A stretch of 64,000 nt of DNA from Heterostelium album PN500 (Eukaryota > Evosea > Eumycetozoa > Acytosteliales > Acytosteliaceae). Shown in pieces: positions 11,840 to 23,782 of the stretch. Positions within the stretch are counted from its first letter, which is position 1. Every line of letters begins with the position of its first letter. Position numbers and translations under genes: made by a program. The notes below the pieces were generated by a model, which saw only the letters and a program-made list of their open reading frames with translations, ran no database searches and was not told where the DNA came from. Location: NCBI RefSeq assembly GCF_000004825.1, contig NW_008805064.1, positions 124,001-188,000 of the forward strand, given 5' to 3'.

Positions 11840-14800
11840 ATGGTGACGAAAGAAGAAGCGATTCAGTTCAGAATCAATAAACTGAAACAAAAGATCGTTA
11901 ATATTCAGAAAGAAATCGCTGCAATCAGATCAGAGTATAAAATAAAATTGAAAGACAGCACCTCGCGTGAAAAAGCACTACTCTATGCCGAGCGAAGATC
12001 GTTTGTTCGCGCAAAGCGTCAAAAGTTGGAGATCTACACTGAGAGAATAAAGACTCTCCAAGCAGCACCTAAACCAGTGGCAGCACCTAAACCAGTAGCA
12101 GCACCTAAACCAGTAAAACAACCTGCAACAGCAGCACCTCCACCAGCTGTAGTCGTTAAGAAGCCAGCGGCAGTAAAACAACCTGCACCAGCTGCACCTG
12201 TACCTGTTGTGGTTAAGAAACCAGCCAAAGTAAAACAACCTGCACCAGCTGCACCAGCTGCCCCAGTTCCTGTCGCTATAGCTGTTCCTGTACCAGTTGT
12301 AATTCCAAAGCCATTCTCAGTTAAGCTCCAAGACTTGGATTCATATTCAGCCGGTCAGTTGCAAAAGGAGTTTGAATCGATGTGCCGCCAGATCAGAGAT
12401 TGTCAGGATGACATCATTAAAGTCCAAAAGCAAGTAGCCAAGTTGAGGATTCAGCAACCACAGAGCAGAACCAAACAGCAATGGAAGGATTTGGAAATTA
12501 GTTCAACAAGTAATTTGAAGAATCATTTAATATTACTATGTAATGAGAAGACTAAATACTTGAAAGTAATAGTAATGAGAAGTAAAGGTCAAGTTGTCTC
12601 CAACACCGTTATTAAGCATTCAACTCCAATCGTTTCTCCTCCTCCACCAGTAAAGAAATCGGCTCCAACAGTTTCTCCTCCTTATAAAAAAAAAAAACCT
12701 CCTCCACCAACCACTCCAATAGTACATAGATCAGCTCAAAAGGAGATTGATGAAATTAGTATATTAGGAATGAATGTAAGCATTTTAAATTATTATTACT
12801 TTGCTCACAGAGAGAACTAAACTAATTTTACATCTCTTTCACTACTGTTAGTCTTTTGAGGTGATCGATATCTTTTTAAGATGTAGACCGTCAAGAGTTG
12901 GATTCCTTTCACATCGTCTCACTCAATTTGAAAATAAGGACGATCGAGCACACATGGAGTATGTCGGTGACATTCTACCGTTGATGTTTGAAGAGTTGAG
13001 GTCTCAGATTACCCAGGAGTTGGAGAGTAGAGGTGCATTCGTTATGGAGAATGGACAGTTTAACTATGACAAGCTGGAGAGAACTTCGTGTTTGATTGGA
13101 AATATCGACTTGCCAAAGAACGATACTGGAGGAATCATCTTGTCGCTCGACTACAAATATACTAAACCCGAGAATGAATTGAATATAAAGGATCTTCTGT
13201 TACTCAGGCTGCGTGACAAATCGGTATTCGGTCTCATTGTTAATCAGAAGCCGAGTATGCTTCAAAAACAACAGAGTATTCTCATTCATTTGATGGACAA
13301 TCAATCGGATGCACCTCATACCAGTGAGTTCATCGATGATCTCTATCAAGAAAAGAGGAAAGGAGGCAAGGTAAATATCTCGTGTGTCAGCAACTTTACT
13401 ACTTTCGAGAGGGAGCTGTTTGCAGTCAGAGAGTTTACCAAACACACACTGGCACCACTCATTCTCGCACCCAAACTATACTCTATCACTCAGACACCGA
13501 TCTCTCCTGCCTATCAAATGCCGGGATTGGTTGGAACCATCTTACGTAATCAATTAAATCAATCGCAATTCAATGCAATTTCAGAGTCATTGGCAAGTCG
13601 ACATGTATCATTAATTCAAGGTAAGTAACTTTAAACTAAATTGGATCTACTTTAAGTATTGATTTTATTGTAATTAAATATAGGTCCACCTGGAACTGGT
13701 AAAACCAAAACAATCATTAGTTTATTGGCTATTTTCAATGCTATTTTGCCCATGACTGCAAAGATTTTGGTTTGTGCACCATCCAATGTTGCAGTTGATG
13801 AAGTTGGTTTAAGAGTTTTGAAAGATGGTCTTCTCGATAATTCCGGAGGCAGAACCGATCCATCCATTGCTAGAATCGGAAGATTAGAAGCCATCAACGA
13901 GAATATCCATCAGATATGTGTCAGTAAACTTCAGACTCCTGATTCCAAGAAAATAATGATAAAGAGATCAAGAATCATTTTATCGACACTTTCTGGATCA
14001 GGTTCAATGATCTTGGCGCAACCCGAATTCTATCCTTCGGTCGTAATTGTCGATGAGTCCACACAGTCGTGTGAACCATCCACTCTCATCCCACTGCTCA
14101 GAAACCCATACTCCAAGGTCATTCTTATCGGTGATCCCAAGCAGTTGCCACCAACTGTATTCTCTACAATTTCCAGTCGATTCAACTATGATGTTTCGCT
14201 CTTTGAGAGACTCGCCAAGTATTTCCCAGTGCACATGCTCGACACCCAGTATCGTATGCATCCAAAGATTTCGAAATTCCCATCCAACCAATTCTACAGC
14301 GCCAAACTCAAGGACGGTGAGAATGTCGTTAAATATAACAACTCGTTCTATACCGATCCCAAATATGGACCGATCAATTTCTATCATATTCCAGACTCAC
14401 AAGAGCTTAAGACAATTGGAAAATCAATCAAGAACAGTCTGGAAATCAGATTGGTATTTACGTTGTTGAAGAAACTCGTACAGGATCATCCAGAGGTCAA
14501 GTCGATGAGTGTCGGTATTATCACACCTTACAAGTTGCAAAAGAAGGAACTCCAAGATGCCAAGAGTCATTTCAATGAGAAGATGGATGTTGTTGTGAAT
14601 ACTGTCGATGGATTCCAAGGTGCTGAAAAGGATATCATTATCTTTTCATGTGTTCGAAGTGAAAAGATTGGATTCCTCAAGGACACTCGTCGTATCAATG
14701 TTGGTATCACTCGTGCAAGAAGAGCACTCTACATTGTCGGTTCATCAAAGTTGCTGGAACAAGATCCAAATTGGGGTGCATATCTTCGTAACATCAAATC

Positions 14801-16421
14801 GACCGTCAAGAAATTCATCTCGATCGATTCAAATGGAATCAGTGTATTAGAGGAGCAAGTTAGACAGTTTGATATTGCACATCCCGATGATTTGATCGAT
14901 ACAAGTCAAGAGGATTTCAAAGAACTTGAAGACTTGTTTGATGATCGTGATGATAGAATTTTCAAGGATATCGGTGATGACGATGATGATGACGATGGAG
15001 ATAGTGAGGATGAGGAGGAAGAAGAAGAAGTAGCAGAAATGAAGAAAGTGGAACAAACTATTGAACCAATATCAACAACAATGAATTGGTTAACCAATAG
15101 ACTGAAATCAATGTCATTATGGAAGTCTACCGATCCATCGATACCGCTGAAGATAAGGGAGATTGAGCAAAATCTTGGAGAGTACAATCAACTTCGCGAA
15201 TTTAGAATCAATGCTACTATTAGAGCGAAAATAGTGGATACCAGAAAGTTGATTTGGAGAGTGCTGAGAGATACTCTTAGGAAGTTAAAGATTGAAAATT
15301 CGAAATACGATGTTTCTGAACTGTTGGTTACACACAACAACAACGACGACATGTCAAATCAGCTGATTGCACTCTACATAGGAAAGACCTGTCCAAACGA
15401 AACAATCAAGAAAAAGAGTTTCCAATCACTGGAAAACCATTGTCAAAAGGCATTCCCAGGTTCCAAGCTGAAGCCATACGGATCGTTTGTCAATGGAGTG
15501 CAAACTGCCTCAAGTGATATCGATGTATGTTTCTCAGTCGTTGGTGTTCCAACCGATACCAATTCAAAACTCCTTCATCTTATGAAAAGAGTTGCCATTA
15601 GTATAAAGAAAAGTAAGTATCCTCTTCCTGCTACAATATCACAATTCCTAACTTATCAATTCATTTATATTTCAGATACTTCATATGAATTGGAAAAGAT
15701 TATTAGATTTTCAAGAGTACCGATTCTTAGATTCAAGGATATTGGAAGTGATATTTCTTTCGATATGTGTTTCAATAATTCTTTGCCAGTTGGAAATTCG
15801 TTGTTGATCAAAGAATATACTATGATTGACGCTCGTGCTAAAGTATTGATGTTGTTGATCAAGTATTGGGCATCGAGAAAGGATATCAATGACGCATCAA
15901 TGGGAACACTTTCATCTTATAGCTGGCTGAATATGGTTATTTTCTATCTCCAATGTGTCAGTCCACCTGTGCTGCCTTGTCTCCAATCAACACTGACAAA
16001 CACCACACCAAAGAGTTCTATCATTAGCAGTTCGGAGGATGGTTGGAAATTCCTTAATTCACTAACACTCAATTTCAAGAGTACCAACACCATGTCATTG
16101 TTCCAGCTGTTTAGTGGATTCTTCTCATTTTACTCGAGATTCGATTTCGCAAACCTCTTGATTACAATCAAACGAGGCTGTTTGACCAACATTAGAATGG
16201 CAACTAAACTCTATTTGGATCACAACCGAAAGCAAAATATCTGTATCGAAGATCCATTCAATCCACAACAGAATCCAGCAGCTTCAGTTGGTAGAAATGC
16301 ATTCGATGTCATTCTCTACGAGCTTAAATCGGCCGAGCAAAAACTTTCCTCACTGAAATCCAATGAAACAGTCGATGTATTCATGGAGTCAACCTTGATG
16401 AAATTCTGTAGAACTAAATAA
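11840..16421 (+). CDS. SF1 helicase (Sen1/UPF1-like) fused to TUT4/7-Cid1-like nucleotidyltransferase, copy 1
   Basis: Exons 11840-12775, 12852-13620, 13684-15612 and 15676-16421 encode 1459 residues. The N terminus is a coiled coil, then Pro/Ala/Lys-rich repeats, then a second coiled coil. Helicase motifs: Q-like NQSQFNAI, Walker A GPPGTGKTKT (about 569-578, codon split by intron 2), Walker B VIVDEST (about 688), GDPKQLPPTV (717), QYRMHP (755), DGFQGAEKD (877) and GITRARRAL (908). The upstream DILPLMFEELRSQI stretch is typical of Sen1/senataxin-type proteins. An acidic linker lies at about 995-1020. The nucleotidyltransferase has GSFVNG and SSDID (about 1168-1181) and the third Asp in FDMCFNN (1239). 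The PAP-associated segment DINDASMGTLSSYS strongly resembles TUTases. Expected activities are RNA/DNA unwinding and 3' uridylation or adenylation; the biological role is inferred only. The third intron is 63 bp and open in frame. Confidence 0.9.
15613..15675 (+). other. 63-nt in-frame intron inside the nucleotidyltransferase domain
   Basis: GTAAGTATCC donor and TTTCAG acceptor. The length is divisible by three and the intron has no stop, so retention would add 21 residues between the catalytic SDID motif and the third catalytic Asp. The paralogue has its intron at exactly the same codon (20730-20807), but 78 bp long and opening with an in-frame stop (GTAAGTAAA), which supports splicing as the default. 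Confidence 0.8.
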
Positions 16422-17065
16422 ACAAAACAAAAACAATTGCCAATATGTTACAATATTTTCAAGTAGAAATAAAGTAAACATGTTTCGCTATTTTGTTTTA
16501 ATAAATAAAATTTATTCTTTGTATTCATGTAAAATTGTAAATCATTGCCAAATAAGTAAATTAGCAAAAAAATGTGCTCTATTACTACAATTTACTCTAA
16601 TTGGTCATCGTTCAACTTTAAAAACCATAATGCATGTGCAAGAGCCGATGTTCAGAATACAATGCAACGGGAACCTCAGGTGTTTTTCAGCGAAATTTGA
16701 ATGAAAATTGATGAAAAATAGTGTGTTTACCAAAGAATCATCTAGATTGGCCCGTAAAGAATTTAAAAAAATTGTCAAATTTTAAAAAATTAATTAAAAC
16801 TAGGAGTAAAAACGGGGTGTTGTTAAGAATCTCCTCATAAATATATTTAAAATATATTTTAACTTTGTAAATATAAATCAGATTTGAGACCGATTTTTTT
16901 TTCTGTGTCAAGTTACTTTTTGATGATGCTCACAGCAAATGGATCATAAAAAATAGAAATTGCGAAAATTAAATATTTAAGTTTTGTGATAACAAAGCAA
17001 TATTTTTTAATTGCTTTTTCTAAAGTAGATAACATTTCATTAAGAATATTATTATATTAAGATAG
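16422..17065. other. Intergenic between the tandem helicase-TUTase genes
   Basis: About 640 bp of AT-rich DNA that serves as 3' region of copy 1 and promoter of copy 2. A 74-codon open frame at 16480-16704 has no recognisable domain and is not called. No repeat flanks mark the duplication boundary. Confidence 0.5.
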
Positions 17066-20000
17066 ATGTTAAACAAAGAAGAAATTCGAATTAAAATCAA
17101 GTTTTGCGGAAAACAGATTCAAAAAACTCAGGAGGAAATTCATCTGATTAAATCACAGTATAAAAAGGAAATCGATTCATGCTATGATGGTAAAAGAAAA
17201 ATCCTCCTTTATGAGGCGAGAAAATCCGATCTACGACCAATCCGTGAGAAGTTGGAGATGTATGAGAAGCAAAGAAAGTATCTCATGAGTGCTCAGCTAA
17301 ACTCACCTGCACCAGCACCAACACTAGAACCAATAACACTACTAGTTCAACCACCAGTATCCATTGTCCAACAACCAATCGAAGTTAAACCCCAAAACTT
17401 AGATTCCTTTTCACCCTCTCAGTTACAAAAGGAGTTTGAATCTATTTGTCGGCAGATTAGAGATTGTAATAAAGACATTTTTAAAATCAAAGAAGAAGTT
17501 TCAGATTTGAAGAGTCAGCAACCATACAGTAGGACAAAAAAACAATGGAAGGCTTTAGTAACAAGTTCGACAAGTGATTTGAACAAATCTTTGATTATAC
17601 TATCAAGCCAGAAATCAATAGTCCGTCAAGCAATAGAGAGGAGGAAAACTACAGTGCAAATTGTGTCAAATAAGGTTATTAAACCAATATTTGTTACTCC
17701 TACTACTCCTCCTCTCACTCCAAAGAATCCTACAGTTGTTACTCCTACTACTCCTCCTCGCACTCCAAAGAATGCAACTTTTACACTTACCCCTCCTCCT
17801 CCATCTGGAAAGAAACCACCTCCAAATGGAAATAACTCTTCTCAAAAAGAGATTGATTATGTTAACATTTTAGGAAAGAGTGTAGGTTAGAAACAATATA
17901 TTTATTACTTTATTCAGTTAATTAATAATTGATTTAATTTATCAATTTAGGTTGATGACGTTTTTGATATATTTCTAGGTTGCATACCTTCAAGAGTAGG
18001 ATTCCTTTCACATCCCCTTAACAAATTTGAAAACAAAGACGATCGAACTTTAAATGAATATATCCTAGATATTATACCATTGATGTTTGAAGAGTTGAGA
18101 GCCCAGATTACCAAGGAGTTGGAGAGTAGAGGTGCAGTCGTTATGGAAAGTGGACATTATAACTTCGACCATCTGGCGAAGACATCATGTTTAATTGGAG
18201 ATATCGATATGCCAAAGAGAGCCGGGGAAGGTGTACACTTATATTTGGACTACCCATATACTAGATACGAGAATCAATTGAATATCAAAGACATGGTGCT
18301 GCTTAGACTGCCAGGTCGATCAGTGTTTGGCCAAGTTATAGGTGCAAATCTATTCTCGAAAACGAAGGAACAGAGGGTTATTATTCGTATCATGGATAAT
18401 CAATCGTATGCACCTCATACTAGTGAATTCATCGATGCCCTCTACCAGACTAGAAAAGATAAAGGCAAGGTAAATCTTTCATATGTCAACAACTTTACTA
18501 CTTTTGAGAGAGAGTTGAATGCCGTCAGAGGATTTACGCAACATGCATTAGCGCCACTCATTCTCGCTCCTAAACTATACAGTATATTTAAGACACCAAT
18601 CTCCCCGATCTATGTAATGCCGACAATAGTTGGAAGCTTGTTGAGTAGTCAACTGAATTCATCACAATTCCGTGCTATTTCACAGTCATTGGCTAGTCCT
18701 CAAATATCATTGATCCAAGGTAATTGAAATTTAATTAATTCTCTTCTAAAACACTAATTGTTTTTATGTGATAATTAAATATAAATTATTGAATTTTATT
18801 TTTCTGAATGTAAATATTTAAATATAGGTCCACCTGGAACTGGTAAAACCAAAACAATCATTAGTTTATTGGCTATTTTCAATACCATATTGAAACCAAC
18901 AGAACAGATTCTGGTTTGTGCTCCATCCAATGTTGCAGTTGATGAAGTTGGTTTAAGAGTTTTGAAAGATGGTCTTCTCGATAACTCCGGAGGCAGAACC
19001 GATCCATCCATTGCTAGAATCGGAAGATTAGAAGCTATCAACGAGAATATCCATCAGATATGTGTTAGCAAACATCGTCGTGCCAGTTACAAGAAAAAAA
19101 TGATACAATCATCAAGAATCATTTTATCCACTCTTTCAGGTGCAGGTTCACAATTGATAATCCATTCAGGATTTCGCCCGTCGGTGGTTATTGTGGATGA
19201 GTCTACCCAGTCTTGTGAATCATCTACTCTCATTCCACTGCTCAGAAACCCGAACTCAAAGATCATCTTGATCGGTGATCCCAAGCAGTTGCCACCAACA
19301 GTATTCTCTGGTATTTCCAGTCGATTCAACTATGATGTTTCGCTCTTTGAGAGACTCGCCAAGTATTTCCCAGTGCATATGCTCGACACCCAGTATCGTA
19401 TGCACCCAAAGATTTCGAAATTCCCATCTCTCCAATTCTACAACTCCAAACTCAAGGACGGTGAGAATGTAGCCAAGTATCACAACTCATTCTATACCGA
19501 TCCTAAGTATGGACCGATCAATTTCTACCACATTCCAGACTCACAGGAACTGAAAACCATTGGAAACTCAATCATGAATGATTTGGAAATCAGATTGGTA
19601 TTTACGTTGTTGAAGAAACTCGTACAGGATCATCCAGAGGTCAAGTCGATGAGTGTCGGTATTATCACACCTTACAAGTTGCAAAAGAAAGTACTCCAAG
19701 ATGCCAAGAATCATTTCAATGAGAAGATGGATGTTGTTGTGAATACTGTCGATGGATTCCAAGGTGCCGAAAAGGATATCATTATCTTTTCATGTGTTCG
19801 AAGTGAAAAGATTGGATTCCTCAAGGACACTCGTCGTATCAATGTCGGTATCACTCGTGCAAGAAGAGCACTCTACATTGTTGGTTCGGCTAAACTCTTG
19901 GAACAAGATCCAAATTGGGGTGCATATCTCCGTGACATCAAATCGACTACCAAGAGATTAGTGTCAATCGATTCAAATGGAATCAGAATGTTAGAAGAGC

Positions 20001-21553
20001 AAGTTAGACAGTTTGATATTGCAAATCCCGATGATTTGATCGATACAAGTCAAGAGGATTTCAAGGAACTTGAAGACTTCTTTGATGACAATGATGAAAG
20101 AATTTTAAAGGATATCGGTGATGACGATGATGGTGAGGATGATAGCGAGGAGGAGGAAGAAGAAGAAGTAGTGGGAAATAATGAAGTATCAATGGATATG
20201 ATAGTTAGTAAACTAAAATCAATGACATTATGGAAGAATTCTACCGATCCATCGATACCACTGAAGATTAAGGAAATCGAACAATATCTTGGAGAGTACA
20301 ACCAACTTCGTGAAATTAGAATCAATTCTACCATAAGAGCTCAAATAGTAGAAACCAGGAAGTCTATTTGGACAGGGTTGAGAGATACTTTGAAGAAGTT
20401 AAAGATCGAAAATTCAAAACACGATGTTTCTGATTTGGAATTTATCGCACCCAACGACAACGACTACATGTCAAGACAACTACTTTCATTATATAGAGAA
20501 AAGAAGTGTCCAAATGAAGATATCAAGAAAAAGAGCCTCCTATCACTGGAAAACCATTGTCAAAAGGCATTCCCAGGTTCCATATTGAAGCCATACGGAT
20601 CGTTTGTCAATGGAGTGCAAACTGCATCAAGTGATATCGATTTATGTTTCTCAGTCGTTGGTGTTTCAACTGATACCAATGATAAACTCTTCCATCTTAT
20701 GAAAAGGGTTGCCTTGAGAATAAAGAAAAGTAAGTAAAAAATGATTGTAGTACCAAAATCAATTCAATTTCAATCGAAACTAAACTAAATTTTATCTTTC
20801 TATATAGATACTTCCTATCAGTTGGAGAAGATTATTAGATTTGCGAGAGTACCGATTATTAAATTCAAGGATATTGAAAATGAAATATCATTTGATATGT
20901 GTTTCAATAACTCGATGCCAGTTGGTAATTCGTTGTTGATCAAAGAATATACTATGATTGACGTTCGTGCTAAAGTATTGATGCTGTTGATCAAGTATTG
21001 GGCATCGAGAAAGGATATCAATGACGCATCAATGGGAACACTTTCATCTTACAGTTGGTTACTTATGGTTATTTTCTATCTCCAATCTATCAATCCACCC
21101 GTGTTGCCAAATCTCCAGTCAACCCTCATAAACACAGCACCAAAGAATGCTATCATTAGCAGTTCGGAGGACCGTTGGTTATTCCTTAGTTCACAAGCAC
21201 TCAATTTCAAGAGTACCAACACCATGTCATTGTTCCAGCTGTTTAGTGGATTCTTCTCATTTTACTCGAGATTCGATTTCTCAAACCTCTTGATTACAAT
21301 CAAACAAGGCTGTTTAACCAACATTAGAATGGCAACCAAAATCTTTTTGGACAATAACGGAAAGCAAAATATCTGTATCGAGGATCCATTCACACCACAA
21401 AATAATCCAGCAGCTTCAGTTGGTAGAAATGCATTCGATGTCATTCTTTACGAGCTTAAATCGGCTGAGCAAAAGCTTTCAGCACTCAAACCAAATGAAA
21501 CAGTCGATGTATTCATGGAGTCAACCTTGATGAAATTCTGTAGTGCTAAATAA
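17066..21553 (+). CDS. SF1 helicase fused to TUT4/7-Cid1-like nucleotidyltransferase, copy 2
   Basis: Exons 17066-17881, 17951-18719, 18828-20729 and 20808-21553 encode 1410 residues. Intron positions and phases match copy 1 exactly, and exon 2 (769 bp) and exon 4 (746 bp) have the same lengths in both. All helicase motifs (GPPGTGKTKT, VIVDEST, GDPKQLPPTV, QYRMHP, DGFQGAEKD, GITRARRAL), the acidic linker and the transferase motifs (GSFVNG, SSDID, FDMCFNN, DINDASMGTLSSYS) are present, so both copies look catalytically intact. The N-terminal region is shorter and has TTPP-type repeats instead of the Ala-Pro-Lys repeats of copy 1. Long stretches of the helicase core are nearly identical at the nucleotide level between copies, including synonymous sites, while exon 1 has diverged. 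Start chosen as the first ATG giving the conserved coiled coil (KEEIRIKIK versus KEEAIQFRINK). Confidence 0.9.
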
Positions 21554-21685
21554 ACAAACATTACCAGATTACCAATCTGTATCAATTAGAGAATAAAGTA
21601 AAATAAAATAGAATATTAAAGAATAAAAATACATGATTAAAAAAATAAATTAAAATTATATGTTTTAACTAATAATATTTTACTA

Positions 21686-23200
21686 TTATCTTATAAATGT
21701 TTTAAATGTTGTAAAACCAAATTGATTTTTGAATATACCACTGTCTGCTATGATCTGTTGAAATTCAGTGTCTTTGGTTTTGAGTAGCGATATACTGGTG
21801 TTTGATTTTAGGAATAATTGGATTGCTTCACCCATTTTGGTGGTATTCTGATAGTTTTTGTTAAAATTGTCTAGATAGAGTTGCTTGATCGATTGATTCT
21901 TTGAAAGACTGATAAACAATGAAGTAAGGTCATAGTTTATATTGTAGATATTCAGAGTAGCAATATTACAACCGCTATCCTCTAGAAAAGTAAAGTCATA
22001 GTGTCTCGATGCCAGCTGATAGTCCAGTCGTTTAATACCTTCGAATACCACCCGATTGGTAATACTGAAACTACGATTACACTTAACGAGTTGAAGCGAC
22101 GATTGAAAGTTTGGTTCTTCTTCGGGCGTTGGGAATGCAACATGTTGGAAATCCGAGACAAACAACTTTAGAACTTTCTGACAATTGAATCGAACCGTTC
22201 GATCTTTCAATTGATTATGTATACTTAGTTTGGTGATAGTCTGGTTACTGACGAGTGTATCCGAGAGTTTCATCAGCTCACTGGTCATTCCCAAACTCAT
22301 AAACTCTAGCTTCAACACTCGCAGTTGTTTCATGCGGTTGATGAATGAAAAGTCAATGTCAGCGACACTCGTCATATAAAGGAAAACCTGAAGGAACAAG
22401 CTAGAGAGATGCGTAAGATTTATCAGGTCGTTGATATACTGTCGATTGATAACCAACTGTGCGCTGCTATCGGACAATAAAATATTTGCTTTTCTCAAGT
22501 TGCTCTGTGCCGATTGAGACGCCAGAAATGAATGTACAAACTGCAGCTGATCTTCACTGACGTCTCTAATCTGGATGGAATCAACCACCATTCCATTATT
22601 GACCAGTTCATTGAGATACAGTCGACTAGCCTCTTGATCGAGCTCCTCGAATTGGATGATAAGTCTGTTCGCCATTGAAAGATATGGTTTCACTCTTGTG
22701 AATGACGAATAGAATTGCTTGGTACCCTTGAGCGACACTCGGAGATTATTTACGATGCCTCGCTGAAGCGCGTCTATCAGGACATCATAGAGACGTTGGT
22801 ATCGCTCCATTGTTTTCTGGTCGATCAGTTCATCACGAAATCCGCTATCCTCAATCATAAAATTATGATCTTGAAAGAAGTTGACAGTGAAATTCGTTGG
22901 ATACTTCAATTGCAGCTCGTTAAGTTGTGTTGCCACTACTTGTTTGCCGGCATAGCCCCTCGGTCGTAGCAGGTTGTTGACGTCCAACCTGAACACCCTA
23001 CAATACTTGTAGTAGAGTTGATCGACAATGTCGGACCACTTCTTACAAACCAAAGCCAACGATAACTTTATAGCAAGTGGGAACAGAGTGTCGTTCAGTT
23101 CCAGTCCAAAGTAACTGTCACCCCAGTTCTTAAAAGATGTATGTGAAGCTCTAAATATTCTATCTAGAATTTGTTGTTGAATATAATATGATAAGATCAT
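21686..23200 (-). CDS. F-box-like/leucine-rich-type protein, dictyostelid family
   Basis: Single exon. I place the start at 23200 (MILSYYIQQQILDRIF), giving 504 residues; 15 further codons upstream encode a low-complexity hydrophobic run over a T-rich stretch and are probably 5' UTR. Residues 1-60 resemble an F-box (LDRIFRASHTSF, then SLALVCKKWSDIV). The rest has regularly spaced Leu/Ile (for example TLNIYNINYDLTSLF, KQLYLDNFN), as in LRR-type substrate-binding domains. It is clearly related to the protein at 48331-49878 in layout and N-terminal motif. F-box proteins recruit targets to SCF ubiquitin ligases, but the F-box here is weak, so this role is an inference. It converges on helicase-TUTase copy 2 with about 130 bp between stops. 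Confidence 0.75.
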   Translation of the reverse strand: MILSYYIQQQILDRIFRASHTSFKNWGDSYFGLELNDTLFPLAIKLSLALVCKKWSDIVDQLYYKYCRVFRLDVNNLLRPRGYAGKQVVATQLNELQLKYPTNFTVNFFQDHNFMIEDSGFRDELIDQKTMERYQRLYDVLIDALQRGIVNNLRVSLKGTKQFYSSFTRVKPYLSMANRLIIQFEELDQEASRLYLNELVNNGMVVDSIQIRDVSEDQLQFVHSFLASQSAQSNLRKANILLSDSSAQLVINRQYINDLINLTHLSSLFLQVFLYMTSVADIDFSFINRMKQLRVLKLEFMSLGMTSELMKLSDTLVSNQTITKLSIHNQLKDRTVRFNCQKVLKLFVSDFQHVAFPTPEEEPNFQSSLQLVKCNRSFSITNRVVFEGIKRLDYQLASRHYDFTFLEDSGCNIATLNIYNINYDLTSLFISLSKNQSIKQLYLDNFNKNYQNTTKMGEAIQLFLKSNTSISLLKTKDTEFQQIIADSGIFKNQFGFTTFKTFIR

Positions 23201-23782
23201 CTTTTGAGATACTATTAGAAATAAAAAAAAAATAATATAACACATTAATTAAATTCCAATTTAGATATTTTGCAAAAATTTTGTAGATCAGTTTCTTTTT
23301 TTTTTAATTAAATTATTTGAAATAATAAACAAAATGAATATTAAGTAATTTTAATGGAAATGATCGAATTTTTACTTTATATTCATTTTATTCGAAGTTA
23401 TTTAACAAGAATTTATATAATAAAATAAAATGTGTTTACAACAGAACAATTTTTAGTTTAATTAATCAAGATTTGTTAAATTTCATTCTATTCTTTTTAA
23501 ACTATGAACACATTTAAAATTGAATTGGCACAGATAAAAAAAAAGATTGATTGTAAATCAACAAAAGAAATAGATAAATTATATAAGTTACACACAAATT
23601 CAAAAATTTTGTCGTTAAAAAAAAAAAAAAAAAGAGCGCCAAATGTGTCAGCATTCCTCATTTTACCATTCCACAATTAATATTTTTTCAATAAAATCAA
23701 ACCATCATTTTTTAATAAAAGATTAATATTTATATCTATTATTATAATAAATATTTACAAAAATATATTTTGGTAAAAGAGA
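23201..23782. other. Divergent promoter region
   Basis: About 580 bp between the F-box-like gene and the coiled-coil gene. It is AT-rich with a 19-nt poly-A run and contains the GCGCCAAA element annotated separately. No open frame or RNA gene was seen. Confidence 0.5.
23636..23643 (-). promoter_or_regulatory. E2F-type site
   Basis: TTTGGCGC on the minus strand (GCGCCAAA on plus) is a perfect match to the E2F consensus and sits about 140 bp upstream of the ATG of the coiled-coil gene at 23783. In an AT-rich intergenic background such a GC-rich octamer stands out. Dictyostelids have RB and E2F/DP homologues, so cell-cycle control of the downstream gene is plausible but not shown. Confidence 0.4.
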
